The notes below the pieces were generated by a model. That model ran no database searches. It was not told where the DNA came from and worked only from the letters and a program-made list of their open reading frames with translations. From Pterois miles (Eukaryota > Chordata > Actinopteri > Perciformes > Scorpaenidae): DNA of 64,000 nucleotides. The DNA lies in NCBI GenBank assembly GCA_947000775.1, contig CAMQGK010000567.1:19498001-19562000 (forward strand), read 5' to 3'. Below, piece by piece: positions 14,101 through 27,500 of the stretch; position 1 is the stretch's first letter; each line of letters opens with the position of its first letter. The translations under genes were made by a program, and so were the position numbers.

Positions 14101-16179
14101 TGCTGTACACTGTACATTGGTCATTAAATTAAAAAAAAAAAAAAAAAAACAGATTTATGGAGCAAGAGCAGAAGCCATCATCCCTCCGTCATTAATGCTG
14201 TTACATGCTGTAATGGAAAACTACACAAGCCTGCATCTGTTGACCAAATATGGCCACATACACATTTGGTAACTTTTTTTAATGTGGTACTTTTTCTTTG
14301 TCCTTAAGAGGCATTTTGCTTTGACTGTATCCGACCACTGTCTTCATCTAAGCCAGGAAAGTGGAAAGAAACAGCATTTAGTCTAAAAAGACGACATCAT
14401 GTTAGATTTTACTTGTGGTCCCTGTGTGACTTTAGTGTTTGGCACTGCAGCTCCTCGTCACACGAGTCCAGCTTCTTTTGTCACGGTGGCTATGATGATG
14501 ATTATGCAAACCAAAATGCAAATGAAGGTCTAACCACTGGAGGCTTTGTGAGGTGATGGAAGGACAGCAATGCACTTAACATGGGCTATTTAGTTAGTAG
14601 ATATGGGTGTCAGCAGTGGTGCATCAGTTTGTTAGAGGAGAGGTCACCAGCAATGATTTGACCTCCAGAATTAACTAAAATCGCCCCTCTGCATGGCTTC
14701 CAATCGATGCCGCCACTTATTCTGGCTCACAATTGATCAGAACACTAGTAGAAGTGGTCACATGGTCTCAATAAAATGGGCATCACATAGTGCAACAGAG
14801 GCAGGTGAGGAGAGCAGACGGAGCTACACGGACACTCTGTTAGAGTCTGTAGAGTCTTAGCAGTCTGAGGTTTTTCTGCTAGAGAGTGATGCAGGAGAGG
14901 AGATGGCCACCACACAGCAGGCAGGCAGGGCTGCAGAGGATTTGGAGGAGCTTCCTCCTCTGCTGCTGGGGTCGACCCCAGGATGAGAACCTGGACATGG
15001 AGACCCTAATTGTCGTACCGGTCAGTGGGATCTTAATACTCATCTTTTTTTCTGTCTAATTCGCTGTTAACTGATTGTTTTGTGATAGTCTGCCTGTTTA
15101 TGCAATTAGACAAATCACTCAGGGAATGGTGGTAATACTGGATGGTGATTTCTGTATTACGGTAATGTTTATTGTTATTATTTTAACCTTTATTTAACCA
15201 GGCAAGGCAATTAAGAACAAATTTTTATTTACAATGGCAGTCTGAAAGGCAAAGCCTCTTGAGGGAAGGGGGCTGGGGGAAGCGGTTTCTGTTCTTTTTG
15301 CTGCACTACATAAGACCTATTATGTTCATGTTTCTTGTATTTTATAAGAGAACATGTTTACATGCCATAATGATCAAAAAATACTTTTTTTGTACTGGCT
15401 GTGTTGCTGCACCTCTTTTCACCCTCTATCTGAAGTTTCTCCCACCAAACTTGGTGAGAATCTTTTTAAGGAAGCTGTTGGTTTCCTCTTAGTTACAAGA
15501 TATTACACATGATTGGCTTTGACATCGAGTGTCCAGCTCCAAACAAACATTAGTACATAGTGTGTGCAGCAGCCCCTAATTGATGCATACACAGTCCCTG
15601 CTACTTTATTGTGTGACCGCTCTGGAGCTGATTAGGATATTTTTGTTACCTTATGTCAAGTGAAGACAGACAGGCATGTTGCCTTGTTGAGAACAACACT
15701 TTGTCTTTTACTATTTTAATGGAAACCTGTGGTCCTTTTTCAATCCGGTCGGTACACCATCCCACTCCGTGCTGGAGTGAACTGGTTTTGTGCTCAATGA
15801 AGCCCCTTTCTTTAAAGTGTGTCAATACAGCAGCCACTTTGGGATGAACTTCCCTTGGTATTTATGAAATAAATATCAGAATCAGAAATAGTTTATTAAT
15901 ATAAATATAAAAATAGAGAAATCATCAGAAAATATAAATAAGAAATATACTGTATGTAACGGTGCAAATAATAATGCTGAAAAATAGGATCTATTCAAAT
16001 AATATAAATGCATGCAAGAATAGTGTAAAATATGAATATTAGTTGAAATGTTAACCAGATTATTGCACTAAATCATTGCACTGTTAAGTCAGCATTGCAG
16101 AGTGGAAGATCTAATAAATTATGTGGTTATAGCTCCTGATAGGGATAGGGGTAAAAATAAATAAATAGATAAATAAATA

Positions 16180-16274
<95 letters not shown>

Positions 16275-19200
16275 CATACAGTATTATTTATTCTAATTGC
16301 CTGCGAGGCTGTGCTATCAGTGTGTGAATGAGTATTTAGATTAGATCCTGATGGGCAAGTTTGGCTCTCATGCTTGGCACACAGGAGACATTTCAAGGGG
16401 TTGCAATTTGCAACTTTACCATTAGAAGCCACCAAATCCTACACTCTGCCCTTTAAAGTGTACCCAATGTGCTCTTTCCATATTTTCAGAACAGGTAAAT
16501 CATCTAATGGACAAACCTCCCAAAAACCTCCTGTTCCTGTTTGAAATGTATGCTTCATGAAGTGACTTGTTTTCAGCTCATCTCTATCCCACTAGTCTTG
16601 GATCACCTGTCTATTATTAGTAACATCCTCACCATCCTGTCTGTCCTCAGGTGTTGTCTCTCGGTGCTGATGTGCTGCCAGAGTACAAGCTCCAGGCCCC
16701 ACGCATCCACAAATGGACCATTCTTCACTATAGCCCCTTCAAAGCGGTATGGGACTGGGTCATCCTGCTGCTGGTCATCTACACCGCCATCTTCACGCCA
16801 TACTCGGCCGCCTTCCTTCTCAACGAGGTGGAGGAAGAGCGGAGGAGAACCTGCGGCTACACCTGCAACCCGCTCAACGTGGTGGACCTGGTGGTGGACG
16901 TCATGTTCATCGTGGACATCCTCATCAACTTCAGGACCACCTACGTCAACCACAACGACGAGGTGGTCAGCCACCCGGGACGCATCGCGCAGCACTACTT
17001 CAAGGGCTGGTTCCTTATCGACATCGTGGCCGCCATCCCCTTCGATCTGCTCATATTCCGCACCGGGTCTGAGGAGGTGAGAAAGAAGGGGAGACAGTGA
17101 GTGGCGTCACAACACTGTCATACATTTGACCACTGAATATATCTTTTCACTGCAGACAAAGGGTCAAACAACACTGCGTACAGCAAATAATATCAGTGAT
17201 GGCTCTGTTTCTAGTGAGCTAACTAAACAGGATGCAGCCATTAGTCATGTTTTTAGCGACACCTGTCTTTTCCTGCCACAATATGACCAAGCTGAAGTCC
17301 AGCCTGCACTCCCAGCTGGCCTCACACTCATCGAATATGTAGCTATTGAGTCCTAACAAATGTGGTTTTATCTTATGTGCAATGACAAAGTGTTTGTGTC
17401 CTGTGGGTCGAGTGTTTGAGGCACATTATATAGTAAGCATTGGTTTAGGACCAGTGGGCAACCTCCAGGTCTGAGAAGGGAAGCCAGTGCTGAAATGCCT
17501 TTTGACGGCCAATATGACCATTAATATTCCAGTATTTTGGCCATATAGAACGACTACCTGGAAGTCATGAATACCACATGCATTGCGTTCAAGTGGTTAA
17601 GTCGTGAAGAACACTGCTGTTAAGCAATGGCAATATTAACATTACTGTCCAAGTCTAGAAGCCAGAGAGGCTAACAATTTAGCAAGGTAGCAAGTGGGTA
17701 ACGCATAATGACAGAGGAGAAAGATGAGTTCGTTGGGAATATCAACATTTTTCTCAGACATATTATAAAATTTCCAAGAAAAACAATATATGACTAAAAT
17801 GACAATATACTGTACAATATTAACTTATTAGCACCGATAAATGAACTTCCACAGGCTCCACCATATCACAATGTCAACAAACACGTCACAACTTGTGAAC
17901 TCTGAGCTCTCAGAAACTTTCCACTTACGAGGTTGTGAATGCGACATGAGGGGGCCGTTCATATGGGCCCAACTCGTAAACACAGCAAATACGACCCCAT
18001 TTGAAGGCGCCAATATAATATCCTTCATTTGACATAACTTTAAAAGAAGTTAAAGAAAGAAGCGCTTTAAAATAATAGGCTGGTCAGTCTGATTTCTGTA
18101 GTTTGAAGCTTCATTCATAATGTTGACATTCAAATTGTTATTAGTATGTTACTGAAACATTGCGTGCATCCACCATCTTTTGCCCTCTCTGTCTTTCTGT
18201 CTCTTTATCAAGCACACACACACTCACAACGAATGCTGCCCTGCGCTCCTCATCTCTGTAATTGTCTCGGTTTGAAGTCAAAATCACTGTAGTGGCTTTG
18301 CCCAACCCACTTTGTTTGTTTCGTTTTTACACAGTCCGCTGGCTGTGTATTAAGACTGGACAGCCAGCAGACAGTGAGGAGAAATTTGCTAAATTTGACA
18401 AAAAGTGTATTGGACTAGAAGCACAGTGGAGAGGAGGTCTTTCAGCTTTTTATAATATAAGTTTATATTTAAGTTGCCCGAGAAACATCATTTTATCATT
18501 TTATCTGCCGGACAGCTACAAGTGATAAACCCTGGTCTCACTGCACCTTATATCTGCACCAAATCTTCAAATCTCAGTGATTAATATTACTGGTTAGAGC
18601 ATGTGTTACACTGCTAATATCACTAACATAAAGTCCACTCTCTCCACCAGCCTCAGACAACCACTCTGATTGGATTACTGAAAACAGCCAGACTGCTGAG
18701 GTTGGTACGAGTGGCCAGGAAGTTGGACCGCTACTCAGAATATGGAGCCGCGGTTCTTTTCCTCCTCATGTGCACCTTTGCCCTCATCGCTCACTGGCTG
18801 GCCTGTATCTGGTATGCCATTGGCAATGTGGAGCGGACCAGTTCTGCCCGCATCGGAGGCATGAAGATCGGCTGGCTGGACAACCTGGCCGAGCAGATTG
18901 GTAAACAGTACAACGACAGCGACGCAGCCTCGGGCCCCTCCATCAAGGACAAGTATGTTACAGCCCTGTACTTCACCTTCAGCAGCCTGACCAGTGTGGG
19001 CTTTGGGAACGTCTCGCCCAACACCAACCCAGAGAAGATCTTCTCCATCTGTGTCATGCTCATTGGTTGTAAGTAGAGTCTGGAGCAAATAAAATACCTC
19101 CAGTGTTGAAGCAGCTGTAGGTTAACGTGAATGTGTGACAGAATCGGTGTGAAAACCTCGGCAAAAGCGTTTTGAATCCTTAGTTGCTTGGCAGTAAAAT

Positions 19201-19819
19201 AGCAGATAGGTATAACAGATTGTCTCTGAAAGACAGTCTCTGTATTTTTAATGACTTAAATAATTACCAAAATTTCCTCCACCAATACTGTGTTTATGTT
19301 ATCTGTTTTGTAAAATGAATCCATTTTTTAAAAGTAATTTCAGCATGCTGCTAAAGAAAGAAAGAAAGAAAGAAAGAATGAAAAGGGCCCAGAGGAGGTG
19401 GGGGGTTGGGGGCTTTGCTGGGGGGACCCGGGGGGGGGCAAAAGGGAAAAATGGAGGGTTTTTAGAAAAAGAGGGGGTTTGGGTAGGGGGGGGATAAAAA
19501 GGGGGGCCCCACAAACAAACACCCAGTCCTTACGGACTGGCTACTGCCGCCCTAAAGGACTTTGATTAAAAATATAGAAATCTGTTTTACATGCTGTTAC
19601 CCATGACGGGTATAAAGGTCATAGTATGTAAAAATAATAATAATAATAACAATAATAATAATAATAACAATAATTACGGAGAATTACAGAATTTCAAAGA
19701 TTAAAATCATAAAGAAAAGGAAAAAAAATGGATATTCTCTGAGATTAATGTGGCAAATTTACAAAACTCACAAATTTACAAGAATATAAAGTCATAAATT
19801 TACAGCAGAGTGCAAAATA

Positions 19820-19851
<32 letters not shown>

Positions 19852-21539
19852 CAATATATATTGTAATAGACTCTCCATTTATCCATTTTCATCTGCTGAC
19901 TCGGGCCAGGTTGCTGGGGCACCATAATCTGTAGTTCAACAGAAGCAGTTATGTTATCTGCCTTTTGTGTGCTGTTTTCCTTCACACTGACACAGTGACA
20001 GTTGGGCACCAGCCCTTAAAAGCGTCAGTGTGTAACTGTGATAAAGCAGTGTGTTCAGAGTAACGTCTTCTCTGCGGTTTGTTTTTAATGTTAGCTGTGC
20101 TGAAATTAAAAAGCACACCTTTGTGTAGTCAAAGATAGAAGTTGTGCGTCTCTACTTTTCTGTAATTTATATAATATTAGTACTTAGGCGTTTTATCTTG
20201 GGAATTTATGACTTTATAAAACTGCAGATGTGTTTTTTTGTTGTAAATTTGACACTTTAATAGAGAATATACAAGTTTTTTTAACTTGTAAATTTATGAC
20301 TTTAATCTCAGATATTGAGTTTTTTCTCAGAATATTACCTGTCTTCCAGCTCCATAATTGTGTTTTGTTTTTGTTTTTTTACCTTCAGTGGCCCCTAATA
20401 CGCTGTTGTAGTTACCTGGTTCTGTATAATAACTACGGTAATTGAAAAAATGTACATTTATCCAGTCTTGATATCATCGATTCTTCCAACATAGTGTCTG
20501 TCGTCTGTCCCGTGCAGCTCTGATGTACGCCAGTATCTTTGGTAACGTGTCGGCCATCATTCAGAGGCTGTACTCGGGAACGGCCCGGTACCACACCCAG
20601 ATGCTGAGGGTCAAAGAGTTCATTCGTTTCCACCAGATCCCAGGAGGCCTGAGACAGAGGCTGGAGGAGTACTTCCAACACGCCTGGTCCTACACCAACG
20701 GCATCGACATGAATGCTGTAAGTCATGTAAGACATTGGAGTGGATGCAGTTGTCGCTTTATGCTTTTACGTAAAAACTTTATATTGAAAATGAGTGTTAT
20801 TTGTTTCTCAAGGTGGTTCTGCAGCAGGGGGTATAGCTCAGTGGTAGAGCATTTGACTGCAGATCAAGAGGTCCCCAGTTCAAGTCTGGGTGCCCCCTTT
20901 CCAAACATGTGACCCTTTTCTCTACATAGTCCCAAACCACAACTGTTATACTGGCCACTCAGCTGGACAATGCATGTTTAATTTCTGCATAAAAGTCTAC
21001 ATTTGTGATCTCAATCAAACTTCTGGGCAAATGCAAACATCTACGAGTGCATTCATCACCTATATCCATGAGGGACTATGCATTTATTGTGCTATCCTCA
21101 AAATATTTCATTGAAAGAAAAACATCTTAGTCACAGAAATGATTGATAAAAATAAACAGCTTTACAAAGCTTAATATAATATATGGAGTTATAGGAGTGC
21201 CATAATAAAGAATAAATCTGTAAAAGAACAAGAAAATAAATAAATAATAATAAATAAAAGAATGAATAAATAAATATGGAAATATAAATTCAAAAAACAA
21301 AATGTAAAATGAAATAATAGATTTTCATTACTTTCAGTTTTTTTTCATTTATTCTTGTACATACATTATTTAAATATATTTATAATCCATTTTTAAGATA
21401 AGATAAGATATTCCTTTATCAGTCTCACAGTGGAGAAATTCATATTTTCTGTATATTTACAAGAAATATTTATTTTTTCTATTTTTTTATTTTTCTATTC
21501 CTATATATCGATCTACGATCTATCTGTCTATCTATCTAG

Positions 21540-21576
<37 letters not shown>

Positions 21577-24500
21577 GAATTTCCCCACTGAGGGACCAAT
21601 AAAGGAATATCTTATCTTATCTTATCTTATGCACAGTATATACTGTATGTACAGAAATAAATGAAAATGCTTATATATGTTTTTAATTCATTATTTGTTC
21701 CACATTTATTTATTCTGTCATTTATTCCTCTCTATATTTCCACTTTTATTTTCTTATTCTTTTACCATTTTTTTAATGGCACTTCTATAACTCTATAATC
21801 ATATGCCAGCATTTGCTTTCCTTGGGTTGTTTATTTTATTAGGGCTGTCAAAGTTAACCCAATAATAATGCATTAACCCAACTTTCTTTTAATGTCACTA
21901 ATTTCTTTAACACATTAAAGGCAACTTGCAATTTTTAAGTTGCAGGTTGTAACTAGAAAGGGTAATGAATCTATCAATACCAACCATGTCATACCGAATG
22001 CTCCAAAGTTTGGCGAGGAAAAACTGTCATGGCCATTTTCAGAGGGGTCCCTTGACCTCTGACCTCAAGATATGTGAATGTAAATGGGTTCTCTGGGTAC
22101 CCACCAGTCTCCCCTTTACAGACAGACATGCCCACTTTATGGTAATCACATGCAGTTTGGATCAAGTCATAGTCAAGTCAGTACACTGACACAGTGGCAG
22201 CTGTTGTTGCCTGTTGGGCTGCAGTTTGCCATGTTATGATTTGAGCATATTTTTATACTAAATGCGGTACCTGTGAGGGTTTCTGGACAATATCGGTCAT
22301 TGTTTTTTGTTGGTAATTAATTTTTGATAATAAATACATACATACATTTGCATAAACCAGTATATTTGTCCACTTCAATGTTGATAAGAGTATTAAATAC
22401 ATGACAAATCTCCATTTAAGGTACATTTTGAACAGATAGATTTGATTAATTTTCAATTAATTGATGATTAATCATGATTAACTATAGACCGTCAAGCAAT
22501 TAATCGTAATTAAATATTTTAATGTACTGACAGACTTTTTATATTGATGTTTGCAGCATTACCTATGGTAGTCTGTGTTTGACCCACATCGGTTGTTCGC
22601 CTTGTTCTTTGTTGCCACAATGACCCAGTTTTCCCACACTGAACTTTTATGTAACCTCACACTGAAATGAACAGAAATCCAGGTCTTCTATGTTGTATTG
22701 AAAGTGGATTTGCTTTCAGAACGATAAATAAAATACATCTTCTAACTCAACTTTTATGACGTTCAGCTTTTTCCCCCCTAGTTGAAACAGATTTTGGGAT
22801 TCATATGTGCTTCTGTGTAGATCAAATAAAACATCACTGGTACTGTTTTCAATGGGGGGTATAGCTCAGTGGTAGAGCATTTGACTGCAGATCAAGAGGT
22901 CCCCAGTTCAAATCTGGGTGCCCCCTTTTCATTTAAACACACATGAGTGTTTCCACTGAGGCGGAAAAACTGGTATACTGTGTTTTTAGTGGTGATGTGC
23001 GTCATATCGCCGCATGGGCTCGTGCTGCTAACAGCACTGGAGCATGACACAGCCGGAGAGCAGCATTAGCGCCTGCCAATTCAATGTGGGAATAGATAAT
23101 CACTTGGAGCCACTGTCCTTTGTGCCCCGCCTGAATCAATCTGACACAATCTGCTCTCCTTCTCTCACCCCAGTTTCCTTATTATGCACCTTTCAGATTC
23201 ATTTTGCATTTTCTATTTAGATTACATGGTTGTAGAGATACAGGAAAAACAGATGCAGGGGAAAAATGCAAGTATTGTACAATGGTGAATTATTTACAGT
23301 AGATTCACCCAGTGCCCTCTGTTGCCCCGCAGGTTTTAAAGGGTTTCCCTGAGTGTCTGCAGGCTGACATCTGCCTCCATTTGAACCGCAGCTTGCTGCA
23401 GAACTGCAAAGCTTTTCGAGGTGCCAACAAAGGCTGCCTGCGGGCGCTGGCCATGCGATTCAAAACCACCCACGCTCCGCCTGGTGACACTCTGGTCCAC
23501 AGTGGGGACATTCTCACCGCCGTCTACTTCATTTCCAGAGGCTCCATAGAAATTCTCAGGGACGATGTGGTGGTGGCCATACTGGGTGAGCTGCAAGAGG
23601 TTCTGCATATTTTGTCCTTTTTCCAGCCATTATGTTTTCATTACCAGTCAATCGTTTAAATAATCAATAAATGACTTCACTTATGACATGTCAATAATAA
23701 CAACCAATGCCGATAACAAATAAATTACAAAATATCTTAATTTTACCAAGAATGAACATTGTTCACTGTAACCACGTCATATTCCTTCATTTTTGTTAAA
23801 TTACTACAACTAAAACCAAAATTATAATTTTTTTTGTCTGTTTCCCACAAAGCCAAAATTCACACTGCTCTTTACAAAACACAATCACACACTGTGTTGT
23901 GTTGCCAGAGGTGTTTGGGCACAGCTCCACTTCCATTCCACAGTGACATTGATCATCAATAGGCCCAGCACTTAGATCCAGGCTGCATAGGTCACTTCTT
24001 TTTCTTTTGTCATTGCTGTGTTTGAGGGGATCTTTCACTTGTTGAGGATTGGTGTCACTCTGATGCTTTGTTTTTCAGTCAGACATCTATTGATGACGTG
24101 TTTCTCTTTTCCCATGCCCTTCTTTCTTTTTGTTGTGGTTTCTGCAGGAAAGAACGATATCTTCGGTGAACCCATCAGTCTGTACGGGAGGCCGGGTAAA
24201 TCCAGCGCTGATGTCCGGGCTCTGACCTACTGCGACCTTCACAAGATCCTGAGAGACGACCTGCTGGAAGTGCTGGACATGTACCCCGACTTCTCTGACA
24301 TGTTTTGGAACAACTTGGAGATCACCTTTAACCTGAGAGATGTGAGTGCCACCAGAGGGTGATGTTGCACGTAGAAACAACCTGTTTTAACCAGTTTTCG
24401 TCAATTCATCAATGAATGAAGATATTTTAAATAGGTACACTGTGGAGTTTTCATTATAAACAAACATAATGTTTATGCATCAAAAATGTGCTTCCTAGAC

Positions 24501-27500
24501 TCAAATGGAGTTTGTCTGAGGGACTCTTTGGGTAAAGATACAAAATAGGTAAATACAAAAATCACAAAAACACTCCAAGGCTCTTTCTTTTTACGCAGTT
24601 AAAATGCTTTATGAGCAGCTGTAGCTCAGAGGGTAGGCTGATGGCGGTTTGATCCTTCAGTATAAGTGTGTATTTTTGAATTACTGAAGCTGATATGTAT
24701 CAGGCAGATAGAATACACCAGCCAACCCCGGGCAGGGACTCTGAATGTGGCTACCGCCGGACACGGCATCGGAGAAGCTCCCTGCGTCGTCGAAACCGAC
24801 CAGGTGAGTGAGGGACAACACACCTCCACGTTTCCTTTCAATCTAAACTCCATATTATCATCTCATCCTGGCTGTCCTGTCTCAATGTGCGCACAGACGG
24901 CATGGACCGTGAAGACTCTTACCCCGATCAGTCCTGTCCGATGGCGAACCACCACCAGGGCACGATGGCGGGATCCCATTGGGACGACCTCTGCAGTAGC
25001 GCCAGCATCTGTTCGCAGTCTAGTGACGAGGAGGTGAAGCCCATAGGACACAGCAAGGGGGAGTTGTACCCCGCCGGGGGTGACGCCAGAGACTACCCCC
25101 CAGCGGTGGTCAACCTCCTGCCTCACAGTGGACCCTCAGCTGGGATGGGACCGCCTGTAGACCTTGGAGGACCGCCATACTCAGGTAAAGACAACCTACA
25201 ATCCCTTCATCAGTCATGTCTGAGTAGCCCCAATAGGTCCGTTGGAGCCTTGAACGTTTTACGAAATTAATTTTAAAATCACAATTCCATCTGTGTCGTC
25301 TTCAGATTCATTTGAGGTTCTTTCCCAAATAAGATTAACTTGTTTTTCCAACACACTTTTCCTACATGTCTGTCTCCACTTTTAGGGCAACGTCAGACTC
25401 CTCCATGTTTTTGCAGACCAAATATTTATTGAAAATCTAGGCTCCTTTTTTGAAATTTAATTCCCATTTGACAACAGAGAGGAGTAAAATTTGGCAGAAG
25501 CCCTCACAAACTGCTTATATTGTTTATATTGTTTTGCAAAGCATATCAAATGTAATATATTAGTGCATGTCTACCAGAATGAAGAGTGATGCCAAATGTG
25601 GAAGTGCCTTAAACTTGCATTCTTTCTAACAGAGAAAATGATCCTACTTCTCACTTGATTTATTACTTCAGTAAACATTGTAAAGATGAGTTTATTTGAA
25701 ATGCTAGTTTCAAGTCTTCATCAATACAACATGATGTTCATTTAGTAAATTATGGTCCCATTTAGAGTCAAATAGACCATAAAGCAGGGGATGCTTTAAG
25801 GCGTGGCTACCTTGTGATTGACAGGTCGCTACCACGGTGTTGTCCGTGTTTTCATCTTATAACTTTAACCCTTTCACAGTGTGTTTTCAGTTCATGAAAG
25901 TTAATTATAACATTTTGGAATGTTGTAAATTGGAATAAAAATGAGAAATTATATGAAAATCAAATCTAATGAAGAATCCCAATATAGAGTACATCAACTG
26001 GTTCTAGGCAGTCTCTCTTTCCCACAGATTGCATCATTTTTTTGAATAACAAACAAAGATTTTTCTTCTTTTTCTTCTTGTGCACAGCAGCAGCCCCCAT
26101 CAGCATGCCAGGCCTGTATGGCTACTGGCCAGACCGCAGAGCCAGCCAGTTCTCAGAGAGCCAGAGACGACAGTCCTCCGTCAGGGCCAGTTTCCACCCT
26201 CCACCCTGCGCTGAGGATCGGCCCAGCGAGCTGGAATCCAGACTGGAGCTGCTGCAGTCCCAGTTAAACCGGTGAGGTGGTTTGTGTGTATGTGCTTTAG
26301 AGTGAAAATAAAGAGGGGGCACCCGGATTTGAACCGGGGACCTCTTGATCTGCAGTCAAATGCTCTACCACTGAGCTATACCCCCTGACACTGTTAGTGC
26401 AGCTGGGTGTTTATACTCTTTATTATCATTCAACAGCCAGTGTTTTCCTTTCCTCTCCTGCTGTGTTTGCATATTAGTTCCCAGCTGGTTGTGTGCATGG
26501 TGTTAATGTGAGCTGCATATGAATGACAGGTGGAGGGAAGGACAAGTAGAGATAAGAGTTGAGGGTCAAAGGTCAGAAACACTCTGTAAAGTCAGCCATG
26601 TGTGTGATTCCTTTGATATATATGTGCGTATGAGGGAGAGAGATGCTGTAGAGAGAGCAAGAGAGAAACCTAGGGGACATTTTTGAAAAAGCAGATCAGA
26701 GGACCGGTTGAGATTATTCATCCACCATCAAAACAACAGCATCAATAGAAATTTAAGTTGTGTTTTTGACGACAAATTCCTGATGTCTGTCTCTATCCTG
26801 CCCAGGCTGGAGACCCGTATGACTGCAGACATCAATGTGATCCTGCAGCTCCTCCAGAGGCAGATGGCCCCGGTGCCTCCGGCCTACAGCGCTGTGTCCC
26901 CCAGCTCTCACCCGCCTCACCCCACCACCCTGTACAGCACAGGAGCACCCACAATCCACACAGTCCCTCCAGTCCAGCCTGTACAGATCGACAGCTCTGC
27001 CTCACTCCTACAGGTGTTGTTTTCACGTTACAGACATACAGTTATTGCAAGGAGGCATTTTTGGATCCTCATGGGAGTAATTCTTCTGACGTCAAGTAAT
27101 TTTTACCTTTTGCAAAGCTGTCAGTTCTTACATTTGTAAATTAAAGGACATTTTGGGAAACATTCAAAGATAACAAAATCGACCTACCAGCGACGCTCTC
27201 TGATTAACATGTTATATTATATGTTTAATCCAAACAAAAACTGGCTATTTCTTTTCTGGGACCAGTAAATTCCTGTAGTATCCTCTGGTAGCCTGGCATT
27301 GAATGAGCCTTAGAGGTGCTGGTAGGTGGATTTTGTTATCTTGGGACAAAGTAAAGCTAGCTGTTTCCAGTCTTTATGCTAAACTAAGCTAACTAAGCTC
27401 TAACAACATATTTACTTTGCAGCCATGAGAGTGGTGTCAATCTTTTCCTCTAACTCTCAGAGAAAATGCAGATAAGCACATTTTTGAACAATTCCTTTGA

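Noticed and set aside
16541..17080. Ser/Thr-rich 179-residue and other overlapping frames around the S1-S3 exon
   Set aside because: Shadows of the GC-rich kcnh6 exon in other frames.
20523..20912. Protein-like read-through (ending GYSSVVEHLTADQEVPSSSL) after the C-linker exon
   Set aside because: This is the translation of the tRNA-Cys gene and intron beyond the GTAAGT donor.
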